From: Lachnoanaerobaculum gingivalis
GTDB lineage: Bacteria > Bacillota > Clostridia > Lachnospirales > Lachnospiraceae
DNA length: 64,000 nt
Direction: 5' to 3'
Assembly (NCBI RefSeq): GCF_003862475.1
Contig: NZ_RRCO01000002.1
Location: forward strand, 248,001-312,000
The notes under the pieces are model-generated. The model searched no databases and was not told the origin of the DNA. It saw only the letters and a program-made list of their open reading frames with translations. Below are positions 6,523 through 16,128 of this stretch, in pieces. Position 1 is the stretch's first letter, and the number at the start of each line of letters is the position of its first letter. The position numbers and the translations under genes were made by a program.

Positions 6523-8805
6523 ATGAAAGAGGATAAGTTTAACTTTCTAGATGAAAATATAGAAACTCAAATTGATAAGCCGGCAGATTTTACATCACCG
6601 GAAAGCTTATATAAAAAACTTGTTGATATCATATTACATTATCATCCTTCAGATGATATCACTATGATAGCAAAAGCTTATGAATTGGCAAAAAAAGCAC
6701 ATAATGATCAAAAGAGAAAGTCGGGTGAACCGTATATAATTCACCCTATTTGTGTTGCTATAATTCTTGCCGAGCTTGAGCTTGATAAAGAGACTATAGC
6801 GGCAGGCCTTTTACATGATGTAATAGAAGATACAGTCATATCATTTGATGAGCTGGCCGATATATTCGGTATTGATGTAGCAAATCTTGTAGACGGTGTT
6901 ACAAAGCTTACACAGCTTTCATTAAAGAATGATAAAATAGAGATGCAGGCTGAAAACCTTAGAAAAATGTTTTTGGCTATGGCAAAGGATATCAGGGTTA
7001 TTCTTATAAAACTTGCTGACAGACTTCACAATATGCGTACACTGCAATATATGAAGCCTGAGAAGCAAAAGGAAAAGGCAAGGGAGACTATGGACATATA
7101 TTCTCCTATTGCACAAAGACTGGGTATTTCAAAGATAAAGGTAGAGCTTGATGATTTATCATTAAAGTATCTGCATCCTGATGTTTACTATGATCTTTCA
7201 GAAAAACTGGCATTCAGAAAAGAGCAGAGACAGCAATTTGTTGATGAGATAATAAAGAAGTTCAATGAGCATTTATCGGATACAGGAATGAAATATCAGA
7301 TAAGCGGAAGAGTTAAGCATTTATTCTCAATATATAAAAAGATGGTAAATCAAAATAAGACTCTGGATCAGATCTATGATGTTTTTGCCATTAGAATTAT
7401 TGTTGAGGATGTGGCCGCATGTTATCTGGCTCTGGGTACGGCACATGAGATTTATAAGCCTATACCCGGAAGATTTAAAGACTATATAGCAATGCCGAAA
7501 CCGAACATGTATCAGTCGCTTCATACCACGTTGATATCCGATACGGGACAACCGTTTGAGGTACAGATAAGAACTTTTGAGATGCACAAAACTGCAGAGT
7601 TCGGTATTGCCGCTCACTGGAAATATAAAGAGAGCGGAAGCGGTACATCTGCCCAAGGTTCAGAGGATGCCAAAATGAATTGGCTCAGACAAATACTTGA
7701 GTGGCAAAAGGATACCTCTGACAATGCGGAATTTTTAAAGGTTATAAAGAGTGACTTAGACCTTTTCTCGGACAGTGTATATTGCTTTACACCGAATGGT
7801 GACGTTAAGAATCTACCTGCAGGTTCAAACCCTATAGACTTTGCTTATTCGATACATTCAGCGGTCGGAAATAAGATGGTCGGTGCAAGAGTTAATGGTC
7901 GCCTTGTAAATATCGACTATGAATTAAAGAGCGGCGACAGAGTCGAAATCATAACCTCTCAAAACTCGAAAGGACCAAGTAGAGATTGGTTAAACATAGT
8001 CAAGTCAAATCAGGCCAAGTCTAAGATACAACAATGGTTTAAGACTGAGCTTAAAGAAGACAATATACTAAGAGGCAAAGATCTTTTAGAAAAATATTGC
8101 AAGGCTAAGGGTATAAACTGGAATGAGATAAACAAGCCTCAATTCCAAGAGAAGGTAATGAAGCGCTATGCAATCAAGGACTGGGATTCAATTTTGGCAT
8201 CTTTAGGTCATGGTGGCTTAAAAGAAGGTCAGGTCATCAATAAGATGATTGAAGAACAAAAGAAGATTGCAAAGAAAGAAATTTCAGAGTCGGCTCTTTT
8301 GGAAAGCCTAAGTGATAATAATACAGCTGTACATAAGAAATCAAAAAACGGTATTACCGTAAAGGGTATAGAGGATATAGCGGTCAGATTTTCAAAATGC
8401 TGTAATCCTGTTCCCGGTGATGAGATAGTTGGCTTTATCACAAGGGGCAGAGGTGTTTCAATACACAGAACAGACTGTATAAATGTGATGAACCTTCCTT
8501 CTGATGACAGGACAAGACTTATACCTGCCGAGTGGCAGGAGTTTGAAGATGCAAAACTTGAAGAAAAGTATCAAACAGAATTGCAGATATTTGCTCACAA
8601 TCGTCAGGGACTTATATTCGATATTATAAGAATTTACAGTGAAAACAACATTACAATCAACAATGTGAATGCCCGTACAAACAAGCAGGATATCTCAACC
8701 ATAAATCTTGTGTTTGATATAAAGGGAAGAGAAGAGTTGAACTCTTTAATCGGTAAACTAAGACAGATTACCGGAGTAATAGATATTGAAAGGGCTACAG
8801 GCTGA
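6523..8805 (+). CDS. relA: Bifunctional (p)ppGpp synthetase/hydrolase (Rel)
   Basis: Long Rel protein (760 residues from the ATG at 6523) that makes and degrades the stringent-response alarmone (p)ppGpp. Order of domains: HD hydrolase around 50-200 with AAGLLHDVIEDT; synthetase around 235-350 with GRFKDYIAMPKPNMYQSLHT, the RFKD form that goes with bifunctional enzymes; TGS around 417; a conserved CC-containing zinc-finger-like stretch around 620 (FSKCCNPVPGDEIVG); and a C-terminal ACT domain from about 682. The start at 6523 is preceded by TGAGGA at a proper distance; ATG 6511 and TTG 6490 are alternatives. Its stop overlaps the start of the next gene by one base. Confidence 0.95.
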   Translation: MKEDKFNFLDENIETQIDKPADFTSPESLYKKLVDIILHYHPSDDITMIAKAYELAKKAHNDQKRKSGEPYIIHPICVAIILAELELDKETIAAGLLHDVIEDTVISFDELADIFGIDVANLVDGVTKLTQLSLKNDKIEMQAENLRKMFLAMAKDIRVILIKLADRLHNMRTLQYMKPEKQKEKARETMDIYSPIAQRLGISKIKVELDDLSLKYLHPDVYYDLSEKLAFRKEQRQQFVDEIIKKFNEHLSDTGMKYQISGRVKHLFSIYKKMVNQNKTLDQIYDVFAIRIIVEDVAACYLALGTAHEIYKPIPGRFKDYIAMPKPNMYQSLHTTLISDTGQPFEVQIRTFEMHKTAEFGIAAHWKYKESGSGTSAQGSEDAKMNWLRQILEWQKDTSDNAEFLKVIKSDLDLFSDSVYCFTPNGDVKNLPAGSNPIDFAYSIHSAVGNKMVGARVNGRLVNIDYELKSGDRVEIITSQNSKGPSRDWLNIVKSNQAKSKIQQWFKTELKEDNILRGKDLLEKYCKAKGINWNEINKPQFQEKVMKRYAIKDWDSILASLGHGGLKEGQVINKMIEEQKKIAKKEISESALLESLSDNNTAVHKKSKNGITVKGIEDIAVRFSKCCNPVPGDEIVGFITRGRGVSIHRTDCINVMNLPSDDRTRLIPAEWQEFEDAKLEEKYQTELQIFAHNRQGLIFDIIRIYSENNITINNVNARTNKQDISTINLVFDIKGREELNSLIGKLRQITGVIDIERATG

Positions 8806-9467
8806 TGGATAAATTAGGAATATATGTGCTTACACTCGGTCCGGTGCAGACCAATGTGTATGTTACATACAATAAAGAAACTTTGGAATGTTTGATAGTG
8901 GATCCTTCTGCAGAAGCAAAGGCTATTATCAAAGTTATAGATGAGAATAAGCTAAAACCAAGTGCAATACTTCTTACACATGGACATTTTGATCATATAA
9001 TGGCGGTAAATGATTTGGTGGAGAAATATCATCTAAAAGTATATATATCCAAAAATGATGATGAGATGCTTGGTGACAGTTATAAATCAGGCGGAAGATC
9101 ATTTATAGGACATGGATATGTTACTAAGGCGGATTTCTTGCTGAATGACGGTGATGTTATTCGTTTGCTTGATGAAGATATAAAATTTATTGCCACACCG
9201 GGACATACAAAGGGATCAGGTTGTTATTATATAGAATCTGAAAAGATTTTATTCTCAGGTGATACGGTTTTTAGAGAGGACTGTGGAAGAACGGATCTTT
9301 ACGGAGGAGATAATCCTGCTATAATCAGATCTATATATGATAAGGTACTTACTTTGCCGGAAGATGTAAATATATTGCCGGGGCATATGGATATGACTAC
9401 AGTAGGACATGAAAAGAAATATAATCCTGTTGCAATCTATGTAGAAAAGCATGGGATAGACAGATGA
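8805..9467 (+). CDS. MBL-fold metal-dependent hydrolase (glyoxalase II-like)
   Basis: A 220-residue metallo-beta-lactamase fold protein of the YqgX/glyoxalase II-like group. Metal ligands visible: His59, His61, Asp63 and His64 in LLTHGHFDHI, then His in ATPGHTKGSG (around 130) and Asp in LFSGDTVF (around 149), with a final His in LPGHMDMTT. It lacks the C-terminal helical domain of true glyoxalase II, so the substrate is uncertain; small thioesters are the usual proposal. It is commonly found between rel and hemZ in Clostridia. Start and stop overlap both neighbours, indicating coupled translation. Confidence 0.88.
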   Translation: MDKLGIYVLTLGPVQTNVYVTYNKETLECLIVDPSAEAKAIIKVIDENKLKPSAILLTHGHFDHIMAVNDLVEKYHLKVYISKNDDEMLGDSYKSGGRSFIGHGYVTKADFLLNDGDVIRLLDEDIKFIATPGHTKGSGCYYIESEKILFSGDTVFREDCGRTDLYGGDNPAIIRSIYDKVLTLPEDVNILPGHMDMTTVGHEKKYNPVAIYVEKHGIDR

Positions 9468-10888
9468 TTTCATTACTATTGGAAGATATGACCTTCGAGC
9501 AGGATATCAGAGAGCTTTTGATGGCTTTTTATCCGGATGAAAAATATATTTACACAAATGAAGATGTATCTCTTTCACTGCTTTTATCAAAGGATGAGAC
9601 AAATTATCATATCAAAATAAAAGATGAAGGTAATCTACTCGAGTTTAGTTCACCGCTTAGAGAAACCAAGTTTGATACAAAAAATGATTTAAAAAGAAAT
9701 ATATACACAAATCTTTTAAAGCTTGGTAATAAGGAACTTCCTTGGGGAACTCTCACCGGAATAAGACCTACAAAGATAGTAATGGAAATGCTTGAAAATG
9801 ATATGTCTTTAGAAGATATAAAAAAACATTTAAAGGAAGTATATCTTGTAAGTGATAAAAGAATTAAACTTTGTACCGATACGGCAAAAAATGAATTCAA
9901 TATATTAAAGAAAATTGATTATAAGAACGGTTACAGTCTTTATATAGGTATACCTTTTTGCCCTACAAGATGTTTATACTGTTCTTTTACATCTTATTCT
10001 ATTACACAGTGGAAGAAAGATACCGATACATATGTAGAAGCACTTTGCAAAGAGCTTTTAGCAGTATCAAAGATGTATAAAGGCAAAAAGCTTCAAACTA
10101 TTTACATGGGCGGAGGAACGCCTACTTCGCTTGAAGGATATCAACTGTCAAAAATTTTAAATGTTGTAAAGAAAAATTTTGATCTTTCAAACCTTTTAGA
10201 ATTAACGGTAGAGGCAGGAAGACCTGACAGTATAACAAGAGAAAAACTTGAGGACCTAAAGACTGCAGGAGTTGACAGAATATCAATAAATCCACAAACA
10301 ATGCAACAAAAAACTTTGGATCTTATCGGCAGACATCATACTATAGAAGATATCTATGAAAGCTATCAGCTGGCAAGAGAGGTGGGTTTTGAGAATATAA
10401 ATATGGATTTTATAATCGGATTAAACGGTGAGACTTTGGAAGATGTTTCTGACAGCTTTACCAAGGTGAGATCTTTTGCTCCTGAATCTATTACCATACA
10501 TTCTCTTGCACTAAAGAGAGCAGCCAGATTAAATACAGAAAATAAAAGAGAGATTATGGACAATGATCTGATTTTATCAATGATAAATACAGCAACCGAT
10601 ACATGTACCGATTTGGGATTGGAGCCTTATTACTTGTATAGGCAAAAAAATATGGCAGGAAATCTTGAAAATATTGGATTTTCAAAACTTGGTAAAGAAT
10701 GTCTTTACAATATATTGATTATGGAAGAAAAACAGACTATCATAGCCTGTGGAGCAGGTACATCAAGTAAGATAGTATTTGGAGACGGAAGAATAGAGAG
10801 AATCGAAACAGTAAAGGATCCGAAGCTTTATATAGAAAGACTTGATGAAATGATAATGAGAAAGGAAAGTATGCATGGCATTGATTAA
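9464..10888 (+). CDS. hemZ: HemZ, coproporphyrinogen III dehydrogenase-like radical SAM protein
   Basis: Radical SAM protein of the HemN/HemZ group. Cys166, Cys170 and Cys173 in FCPTRCLYC form the CxxxCxxC iron-sulfur site, followed by the glycine-rich SAM motif MGGGTPTSL. About 165 residues precede the cluster, the N-terminal extension that separates HemZ from the shorter HemW proteins. HemZ was linked to oxygen-independent coproporphyrinogen oxidation in Bacillus; whether that holds in an organism with few other haem genes nearby is not clear, and a HemW-like haem-handling role is possible. It overlaps both neighbours (ATGA with the upstream gene, 14 bases with hisS). Confidence 0.88.
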   Translation: MISLLLEDMTFEQDIRELLMAFYPDEKYIYTNEDVSLSLLLSKDETNYHIKIKDEGNLLEFSSPLRETKFDTKNDLKRNIYTNLLKLGNKELPWGTLTGIRPTKIVMEMLENDMSLEDIKKHLKEVYLVSDKRIKLCTDTAKNEFNILKKIDYKNGYSLYIGIPFCPTRCLYCSFTSYSITQWKKDTDTYVEALCKELLAVSKMYKGKKLQTIYMGGGTPTSLEGYQLSKILNVVKKNFDLSNLLELTVEAGRPDSITREKLEDLKTAGVDRISINPQTMQQKTLDLIGRHHTIEDIYESYQLAREVGFENINMDFIIGLNGETLEDVSDSFTKVRSFAPESITIHSLALKRAARLNTENKREIMDNDLILSMINTATDTCTDLGLEPYYLYRQKNMAGNLENIGFSKLGKECLYNILIMEEKQTIIACGAGTSSKIVFGDGRIERIETVKDPKLYIERLDEMIMRKESMHGID

Positions 10889-12134
10889 AAAAGGTGTCAC
10901 CGGAATGAAGGACATTCTCCCTGAGGAGATGATTATCAGGGACTATTTGATAAATATAATAAAAAAGACCTATGGAAGCTTCGGCTTTACATCAATAGAG
11001 ACTCCTGCTATGGAACATATTGAAAATCTTTTAAGTAAGCAGGGTGGTGACAATGAAAAGCTTATTTTTAAGGTTTTAAAAAGAGGTGAAAAATTAAAAC
11101 TTGATAATGTTAAGGATGAGAATGACCTGGTAGATGCAGGACTCAGATATGATCTTACATTGCCGCTTGCCAGATACTATTCAAATAATCAGGCAAGTCT
11201 TCCAAATCCGTTTAAAGCATTGCAAATAGGTAATGTATATAGAGCTGACAGACCACAAAAAGGTAGATTCAGACAGTTTACACAATGTGATATAGACATC
11301 CTTGGTGAGGCTTCAAATCTTGCAGAAATAGAGCTGATACTTGCAACTACCAAGGCACTTAGTGAGATTGCAAAGGGAAAGAAATTTACAGTAAGAATAA
11401 ATGACAGAAGAATTCTTCTGGCAATGGCTCGTTATGCAGGTTACTCTGAAGATAATATAAGTAATGTATTTATTATCCTTGATAAGATGGATAAAATAGG
11501 ACTTGACGGAGTCAGAAAAGAATTGACAGAGCTTGACGGCGAAGAAAAGTGTGAGAAATATCTAAATCTTTTTGACGGCTTATCAAATGATACAAAGGCT
11601 CTTACTTCTTTAAAGGATAGTCTGGCAGGATTTATTGAAGAGGGAGTTTTAGAGGGCTTATCTGAGATAATGAATACAGTGCTTGATGTAAAGGAAAACG
11701 ATTTTTCACTGGAATTTGATCCCACTTTAGTTCGTGGTATGGGATATTATACAGGAACTATTTTTGAAGTAAGTATGGAAGGATTCTCAGGTTCGGTAGC
11801 CGGTGGCGGAAGATATGACAAAATGATAGGAAAGTTTACAGGAAGTGATACTCCTGCATGTGGTTTTTCCATCGGATTTGAAAGAATCATTACCATACTT
11901 ATGGATTCTGAATTTAAGATTCCTGATGAAAGTAAAAAAATCGCATTCCTCTATGAGAAAAATATAGATTCAAATGTTTTAACATCTATATTAAAAGAGG
12001 CTGCAACTTTAAGAGAGGCCGGAAATATTGTTTTGGTTTCCAAGATGAATAAGAATAAGAAGTTCCAAAAAGAGGGGCTTGAAAAACAAGGATATATTGA
12101 ATTTAAAGAATTTTATAGAGAAGCTTTAAAATAG
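10875..12134 (+). CDS. hisS: Histidyl-tRNA synthetase
   Basis: Class II aminoacyl-tRNA synthetase charging tRNA-His. In the 419-residue protein motif 2 is seen as FKALQIGNVYRADRPQKGRFRQFTQ (split by residue 122), the histidine-specific motif as LVRGMGYYTGTIFE around 284, and motif 3 as CGFSIGFERI around 331. The C-terminal anticodon-binding domain is short. It overlaps hemZ by 14 bases and is followed 13 bases later by aspS, the usual hisS-aspS pair. No T-box leader is present, which fits its internal position in the operon. Confidence 0.97.
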   Translation: MALIKKGVTGMKDILPEEMIIRDYLINIIKKTYGSFGFTSIETPAMEHIENLLSKQGGDNEKLIFKVLKRGEKLKLDNVKDENDLVDAGLRYDLTLPLARYYSNNQASLPNPFKALQIGNVYRADRPQKGRFRQFTQCDIDILGEASNLAEIELILATTKALSEIAKGKKFTVRINDRRILLAMARYAGYSEDNISNVFIILDKMDKIGLDGVRKELTELDGEEKCEKYLNLFDGLSNDTKALTSLKDSLAGFIEEGVLEGLSEIMNTVLDVKENDFSLEFDPTLVRGMGYYTGTIFEVSMEGFSGSVAGGGRYDKMIGKFTGSDTPACGFSIGFERIITILMDSEFKIPDESKKIAFLYEKNIDSNVLTSILKEAATLREAGNIVLVSKMNKNKKFQKEGLEKQGYIEFKEFYREALK

Positions 12135-12147
12135 TTAGGAGATAAAA

Positions 12148-13935
12148 ATGGCAGAATCAATGCTTGGCTTAAAGAGAAGTCACAGATGTGCAGAGGTGGT
12201 CAATGCACCGCTTGAGAGTGAAGTTACAGTAATGGGTTGGGTTCAAAAGAACCGTAACAAAGGTGGAATCATATTTTGTGATTTGAGAGACCGTTCAGGT
12301 ATCTTACAGATTATTTTTGAAGAGGATGAATGCGGAAGCGAAGTATTTAATAAGGCAATGAAGCTTAAGCAGGAGTTTTGCATTGCTGTTACAGGACTTC
12401 TTAAAAAAAGAAGCGGAGCTTTTAATGAATCACTTGAGACAGGAGAACTTGAGGTAAGAGCAACAGGGCTTAGAATACTTTCAGAGTCTGAGACTCCTCC
12501 GTTCCATATTGAGGAAGATTCAAAGACAAAGGAAGAACTTAGATTAAAGTACAGATTCCTTGATCTTAGAAGACCTGATCTTCAAAGAAATCTTATGGTA
12601 AGAAGCAAGGTGGCTACCACTACAAGAAACTTCCTTGCTGAGAACGGATTTTTAGAGATTGAAACACCTACACTTATAAAGAGTTCACCTGAGGGAGCCA
12701 GAGACTATCTTGTACCAAGCCGTGTATATCCCGGAAGTTTTTATGCGCTTCCACAGTCACCACAGCTTTTTAAGCAGCTTTTGATGGTATCGGGATATGA
12801 CAGATATTTCCAGCTTGCAAGATGCTACAGAGATGAGGACCTTAGAGCAGATCGTCAGCCTGAGTTTACTCAGATAGATATGGAGCTCTCATTTGTAGAT
12901 GTGGATGATGTTTTGGATGTTAATGAGAGACTTTTACAGAGACTTTTCAAGGATGTACTTAATGTTGATGTAAAGCTTCCGATACAAAGAATGACATGGC
13001 AGGAGGCAATGGATCGATTCGGTTCTGATAAGCCCGACCTTAGATTCGGTATGGAATTAAAGGATGTTTCAAGTGTTGTTGCAAACTCTGAATTTGCAGT
13101 ATTTAAGAATGCTTTGGCAGCAGGAGGCAGTGTAAGAGGTATCAATGCTACAGGGCAGGCAGGTATGCCAAGAAAGAAAATAGATGCTCTTGTAGAGTTT
13201 GTTAAGAGCTATAGAGCAAAGGGACTTGCATATATGGCGATCGAGGCTGACGGAAATATCAAGTCTTCATTTGCGAAGTTTATGACTGAGGCTGAGATAG
13301 AGGGACTTAAGGCAGCTATGGATGCAAAGCCGGGAGATATGCTCTTCTTTGCTGCCGACACAAATAAAGTTGTTTGGGATACTCTCGGTGCTCTAAGAGT
13401 TGAGCTTGCAAGCCAGCTTGGTCTTTTAAAGAAGGATGATTACAGATTCCTTTGGGTTACAGAATTCCCGCTTCTTGAGTGGTCAGAGGAGGAAAACAGA
13501 TTTAAGGCAATGCACCATCCGTTTACTGCACCTATGGATGAGGATTGGCAGTATATTGACTCGGATCCGGGCAGAGTAAGAGCAAAGGCATATGATATTG
13601 TACTTAACGGAACTGAAATAGGTGGAGGCTCTGTAAGAATTCATCAGGGTGATGTTCAGGCAAAGATGTTTGATGTGCTTGGCCTTTCAAAAGAGGTTGC
13701 ACAGGAGAGATTCGGTTATCTTCTTGATGCATTTAAGTATGGTGTACCGCCACATGCAGGACTTGCATATGGTCTTGACAGAGTTGTAATGCTTATGGTT
13801 GAGGCTGACTCTATAAGAGATGTTATTGCATTCCCTAAGGTAAAGGATGCTTCAGACCTTATGACAAACGCTCCTGACAGAGTGGATGATGCACAGCTTA
13901 AGGAACTGGGACTTATAATAAAGAGCGAACAGTAA
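12148..13935 (+). CDS. aspS: Aspartyl-tRNA synthetase (bacterial type)
   Basis: Class II synthetase charging tRNA-Asp. The 595-residue length is that of the bacterial type with the inserted GAD domain (roughly residues 290-420). The N-terminal OB fold binds the anticodon (VMGWVQKNRNKGGIIFCDLRD). Motif 2 is visible in FQLARCYRDEDLRADRQPEFTQ (around residue 215) and motif 3 in GLAYGLDRVVML near 541. AGGAG lies ahead of the ATG. Whether it is discriminating or also charges tRNA-Asn cannot be told from this sequence. Confidence 0.97.
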   Translation: MAESMLGLKRSHRCAEVVNAPLESEVTVMGWVQKNRNKGGIIFCDLRDRSGILQIIFEEDECGSEVFNKAMKLKQEFCIAVTGLLKKRSGAFNESLETGELEVRATGLRILSESETPPFHIEEDSKTKEELRLKYRFLDLRRPDLQRNLMVRSKVATTTRNFLAENGFLEIETPTLIKSSPEGARDYLVPSRVYPGSFYALPQSPQLFKQLLMVSGYDRYFQLARCYRDEDLRADRQPEFTQIDMELSFVDVDDVLDVNERLLQRLFKDVLNVDVKLPIQRMTWQEAMDRFGSDKPDLRFGMELKDVSSVVANSEFAVFKNALAAGGSVRGINATGQAGMPRKKIDALVEFVKSYRAKGLAYMAIEADGNIKSSFAKFMTEAEIEGLKAAMDAKPGDMLFFAADTNKVVWDTLGALRVELASQLGLLKKDDYRFLWVTEFPLLEWSEEENRFKAMHHPFTAPMDEDWQYIDSDPGRVRAKAYDIVLNGTEIGGGSVRIHQGDVQAKMFDVLGLSKEVAQERFGYLLDAFKYGVPPHAGLAYGLDRVVMLMVEADSIRDVIAFPKVKDASDLMTNAPDRVDDAQLKELGLIIKSEQ

Positions 13936-13964
13936 ACTAATATTTATGCTGTTGTGGGGATTAT

Positions 13965-14642
13965 ATGGAAGATGTAAAGATACTGGTGGTTGATGATGAA
14001 GCCAGAATGAGAAAACTTGTAAAAGATTTTCTTATTATAAAGGGGTTTATAGTTTTGGAAGCCGAGGACGGTGAGGAAGCTCTTAAAATCTTTGATTCCA
14101 ATAAGGATATAAAACTAATCCTTTTAGATGTAATGATGCCCAAACTTGACGGCTTTGAGACATTGGAAGTTATAAGACAGTATTCCAAGGTACCTGTTAT
14201 GATGTTGACTGCAAGAAGTGAAGAAAGAGACGAGCTTAAAGGCTATAAGCTTGGCGTTGATGAATATATCACAAAGCCGTTCTCTCCTAAGATACTTGTA
14301 GCCAGAGTAGAGGCGGTACTAAGAAGAACTATGGGCGAATCAGAAGAAAAACTGGTTGCAGGTGCTATTGAAATAGATAAGGTTGCCCGCAGTGTTTTTA
14401 TAGATGAAAAGCCTGTTGACTTAAGTTTTAAAGAATATGAGCTTTTGACATACTTTATTGAAAATAAAGGGATTGCATTATCCAGAGAAAAGATTCTTAA
14501 TTCAGTATGGAATTACGATTATTTCGGAGATGCCAGAACCATTGATACACATGTAAAAAAACTTCGTGCCAAGATGGGTGAGCGAGGTGATTATATAAAG
14601 ACAATATGGGGCATGGGCTATAAGTTTGAGATAACACCATAA
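13965..14642 (+). CDS. OmpR-family response regulator
   Basis: Two-domain response regulator of 225 residues. The receiver has the acidic pair (VVDDEARM), the phospho-acceptor Asp in LILLDVMMPKLDGFE (about residue 51), the Thr in MMLTARS and the Lys in EYITKPFSP. The C-terminal winged helix shows FKEYELLTYFIENKG and the recognition-helix stretch DARTIDTHVKKLRAKMG. It binds DNA as a phosphorylated dimer. The likely partner kinase is at 17955, separated from it by gltX and a helicase gene. The target genes are unknown. Confidence 0.93.
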   Translation: MEDVKILVVDDEARMRKLVKDFLIIKGFIVLEAEDGEEALKIFDSNKDIKLILLDVMMPKLDGFETLEVIRQYSKVPVMMLTARSEERDELKGYKLGVDEYITKPFSPKILVARVEAVLRRTMGESEEKLVAGAIEIDKVARSVFIDEKPVDLSFKEYELLTYFIENKGIALSREKILNSVWNYDYFGDARTIDTHVKKLRAKMGERGDYIKTIWGMGYKFEITP

Positions 14643-14676
14643 ATAATAATTATATAAGTATAGATAAGGAGCATTT

Positions 14677-16128
14677 ATGACAAAGATAAGGACAAGATAT
14701 GCACCAAGTCCTACCGGAAGAATGCATGTAGGAAATCTTAGAACGGCATTGTATGCATACTTGATTGCAAAACATGAGGGTGGAGATTTCCTGCTTAGAA
14801 TAGAAGACACAGATCAGGAAAGATATGTGGAAGGTGCTACAGAAATTATCTACAGAACACTTGCAGAAACAGGACTTATTCATGATGAAGGTCCTGATAA
14901 GGATGGCGGTTGCGGTCCATATGTACAAAGTGAGAGACAAAAGCAGGGACTTTATCTTGAGTATGCTAAAAAGCTTATAGAAAGTAAACAGGCATACTAT
15001 TGTTTCTGTACTCCTGAAAGACTGAATTCACTCAGATCAAGTGTAAATGGTGAGGAAATCATGAAATATGACAAGCACTGTCTTTCACTGTCTGAGGAAG
15101 AGATTAAGAAAAATCTTGAAAACGGTATGCCATATGTAATACGTCAAAATAATCCAACTACAGGTACAACATCATTCCATGATGATATTTATGGCGATAT
15201 TACAGTAGATAACTCAGAGCTTGATGATATGGTGCTTATAAAATCTGACGGCTATCCTACTTATAATTTTGCCAATGTTGTGGATGATCATCTTATGGGA
15301 ATCACACATGTTGTAAGAGGAAATGAGTATCTCTCATCATCACCTAAGTACAACAGATTATATGAAGCATTCGGCTGGGAAGTGCCTACATATGTACATT
15401 GCCCACTTATAACAAATGAAGAGCATAAGAAGCTTTCAAAGAGAAGCGGACATTCTTCATTTGAGGACCTTATTGAGCAGGGCTATGTATCGGAGGCCAT
15501 AGTAAACTTTGTAGCATTACTTGGATGGTCACCTGAAGATGATAAGGAAATATTTTCATTGGAAGAGCTTGTAAAGGCCTTTGACTATAAGCATATCTCA
15601 AAATCACCTGCAGTTTTTGATATGGTTAAGCTTTCATGGATGAATGGCGAGTATCTAAAGAATATGAGTGAAGAGGAATTCTTCAAATTATCAGAGCCAT
15701 ATATCAAACAGGTTATTAAAAAGCCGCTTGATTTAAAGAAAATATCAAATATGGTAAAGACAAGAATAGAAGTATTGCCTCAAATTGCTTCACATATTGA
15801 TTTCTTTGAGGAATTACCTGAATATGATATCGAAATGTATACTCATAAGAAGATGAAGACAAATTCTGAGAATTCATTGGCTCTTTTGAATGAAGTATTG
15901 CCACTGCTTGAAAATACAGACGATTACACAAATGATAATCTGTTTGCTGTTTTGCAGGAATTCGGTAAGGAACATGAGTATAAGACAGGATTTATTATGT
16001 GGCCTATCAGAACAGCGCTTTCAGGAAAGCAAATGACTCCTGCAGGTGCTACCGAGATAATGGAAGTTCTTGGAAAAGATGAATCAATAAGAAGGATTAA
16101 GATTGGAATTGATAAATTACAGCAGTAA
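14677..16128 (+). CDS. gltX: Glutamyl-tRNA synthetase
   Basis: Class I synthetase charging tRNA-Glu (possibly also tRNA-Gln in the indirect pathway). HIGH-type motif in [19 protein letters not shown] (residues 8-26) and KLSKRSG as the KMSKS-type motif near residue 253. The 483-residue length is normal. An AGGAG site lies before the ATG. The end overlaps the helicase gene by 26 bases. Its placement between a response regulator and its apparent kinase is unusual. Confidence 0.96.
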   Translation: MTKIRTRYAPSPTGRMHVGNLRTALYAYLIAKHEGGDFLLRIEDTDQERYVEGATEIIYRTLAETGLIHDEGPDKDGGCGPYVQSERQKQGLYLEYAKKLIESKQAYYCFCTPERLNSLRSSVNGEEIMKYDKHCLSLSEEEIKKNLENGMPYVIRQNNPTTGTTSFHDDIYGDITVDNSELDDMVLIKSDGYPTYNFANVVDDHLMGITHVVRGNEYLSSSPKYNRLYEAFGWEVPTYVHCPLITNEEHKKLSKRSGHSSFEDLIEQGYVSEAIVNFVALLGWSPEDDKEIFSLEELVKAFDYKHISKSPAVFDMVKLSWMNGEYLKNMSEEEFFKLSEPYIKQVIKKPLDLKKISNMVKTRIEVLPQIASHIDFFEELPEYDIEMYTHKKMKTNSENSLALLNEVLPLLENTDDYTNDNLFAVLQEFGKEHEYKTGFIMWPIRTALSGKQMTPAGATEIMEVLGKDESIRRIKIGIDKLQQ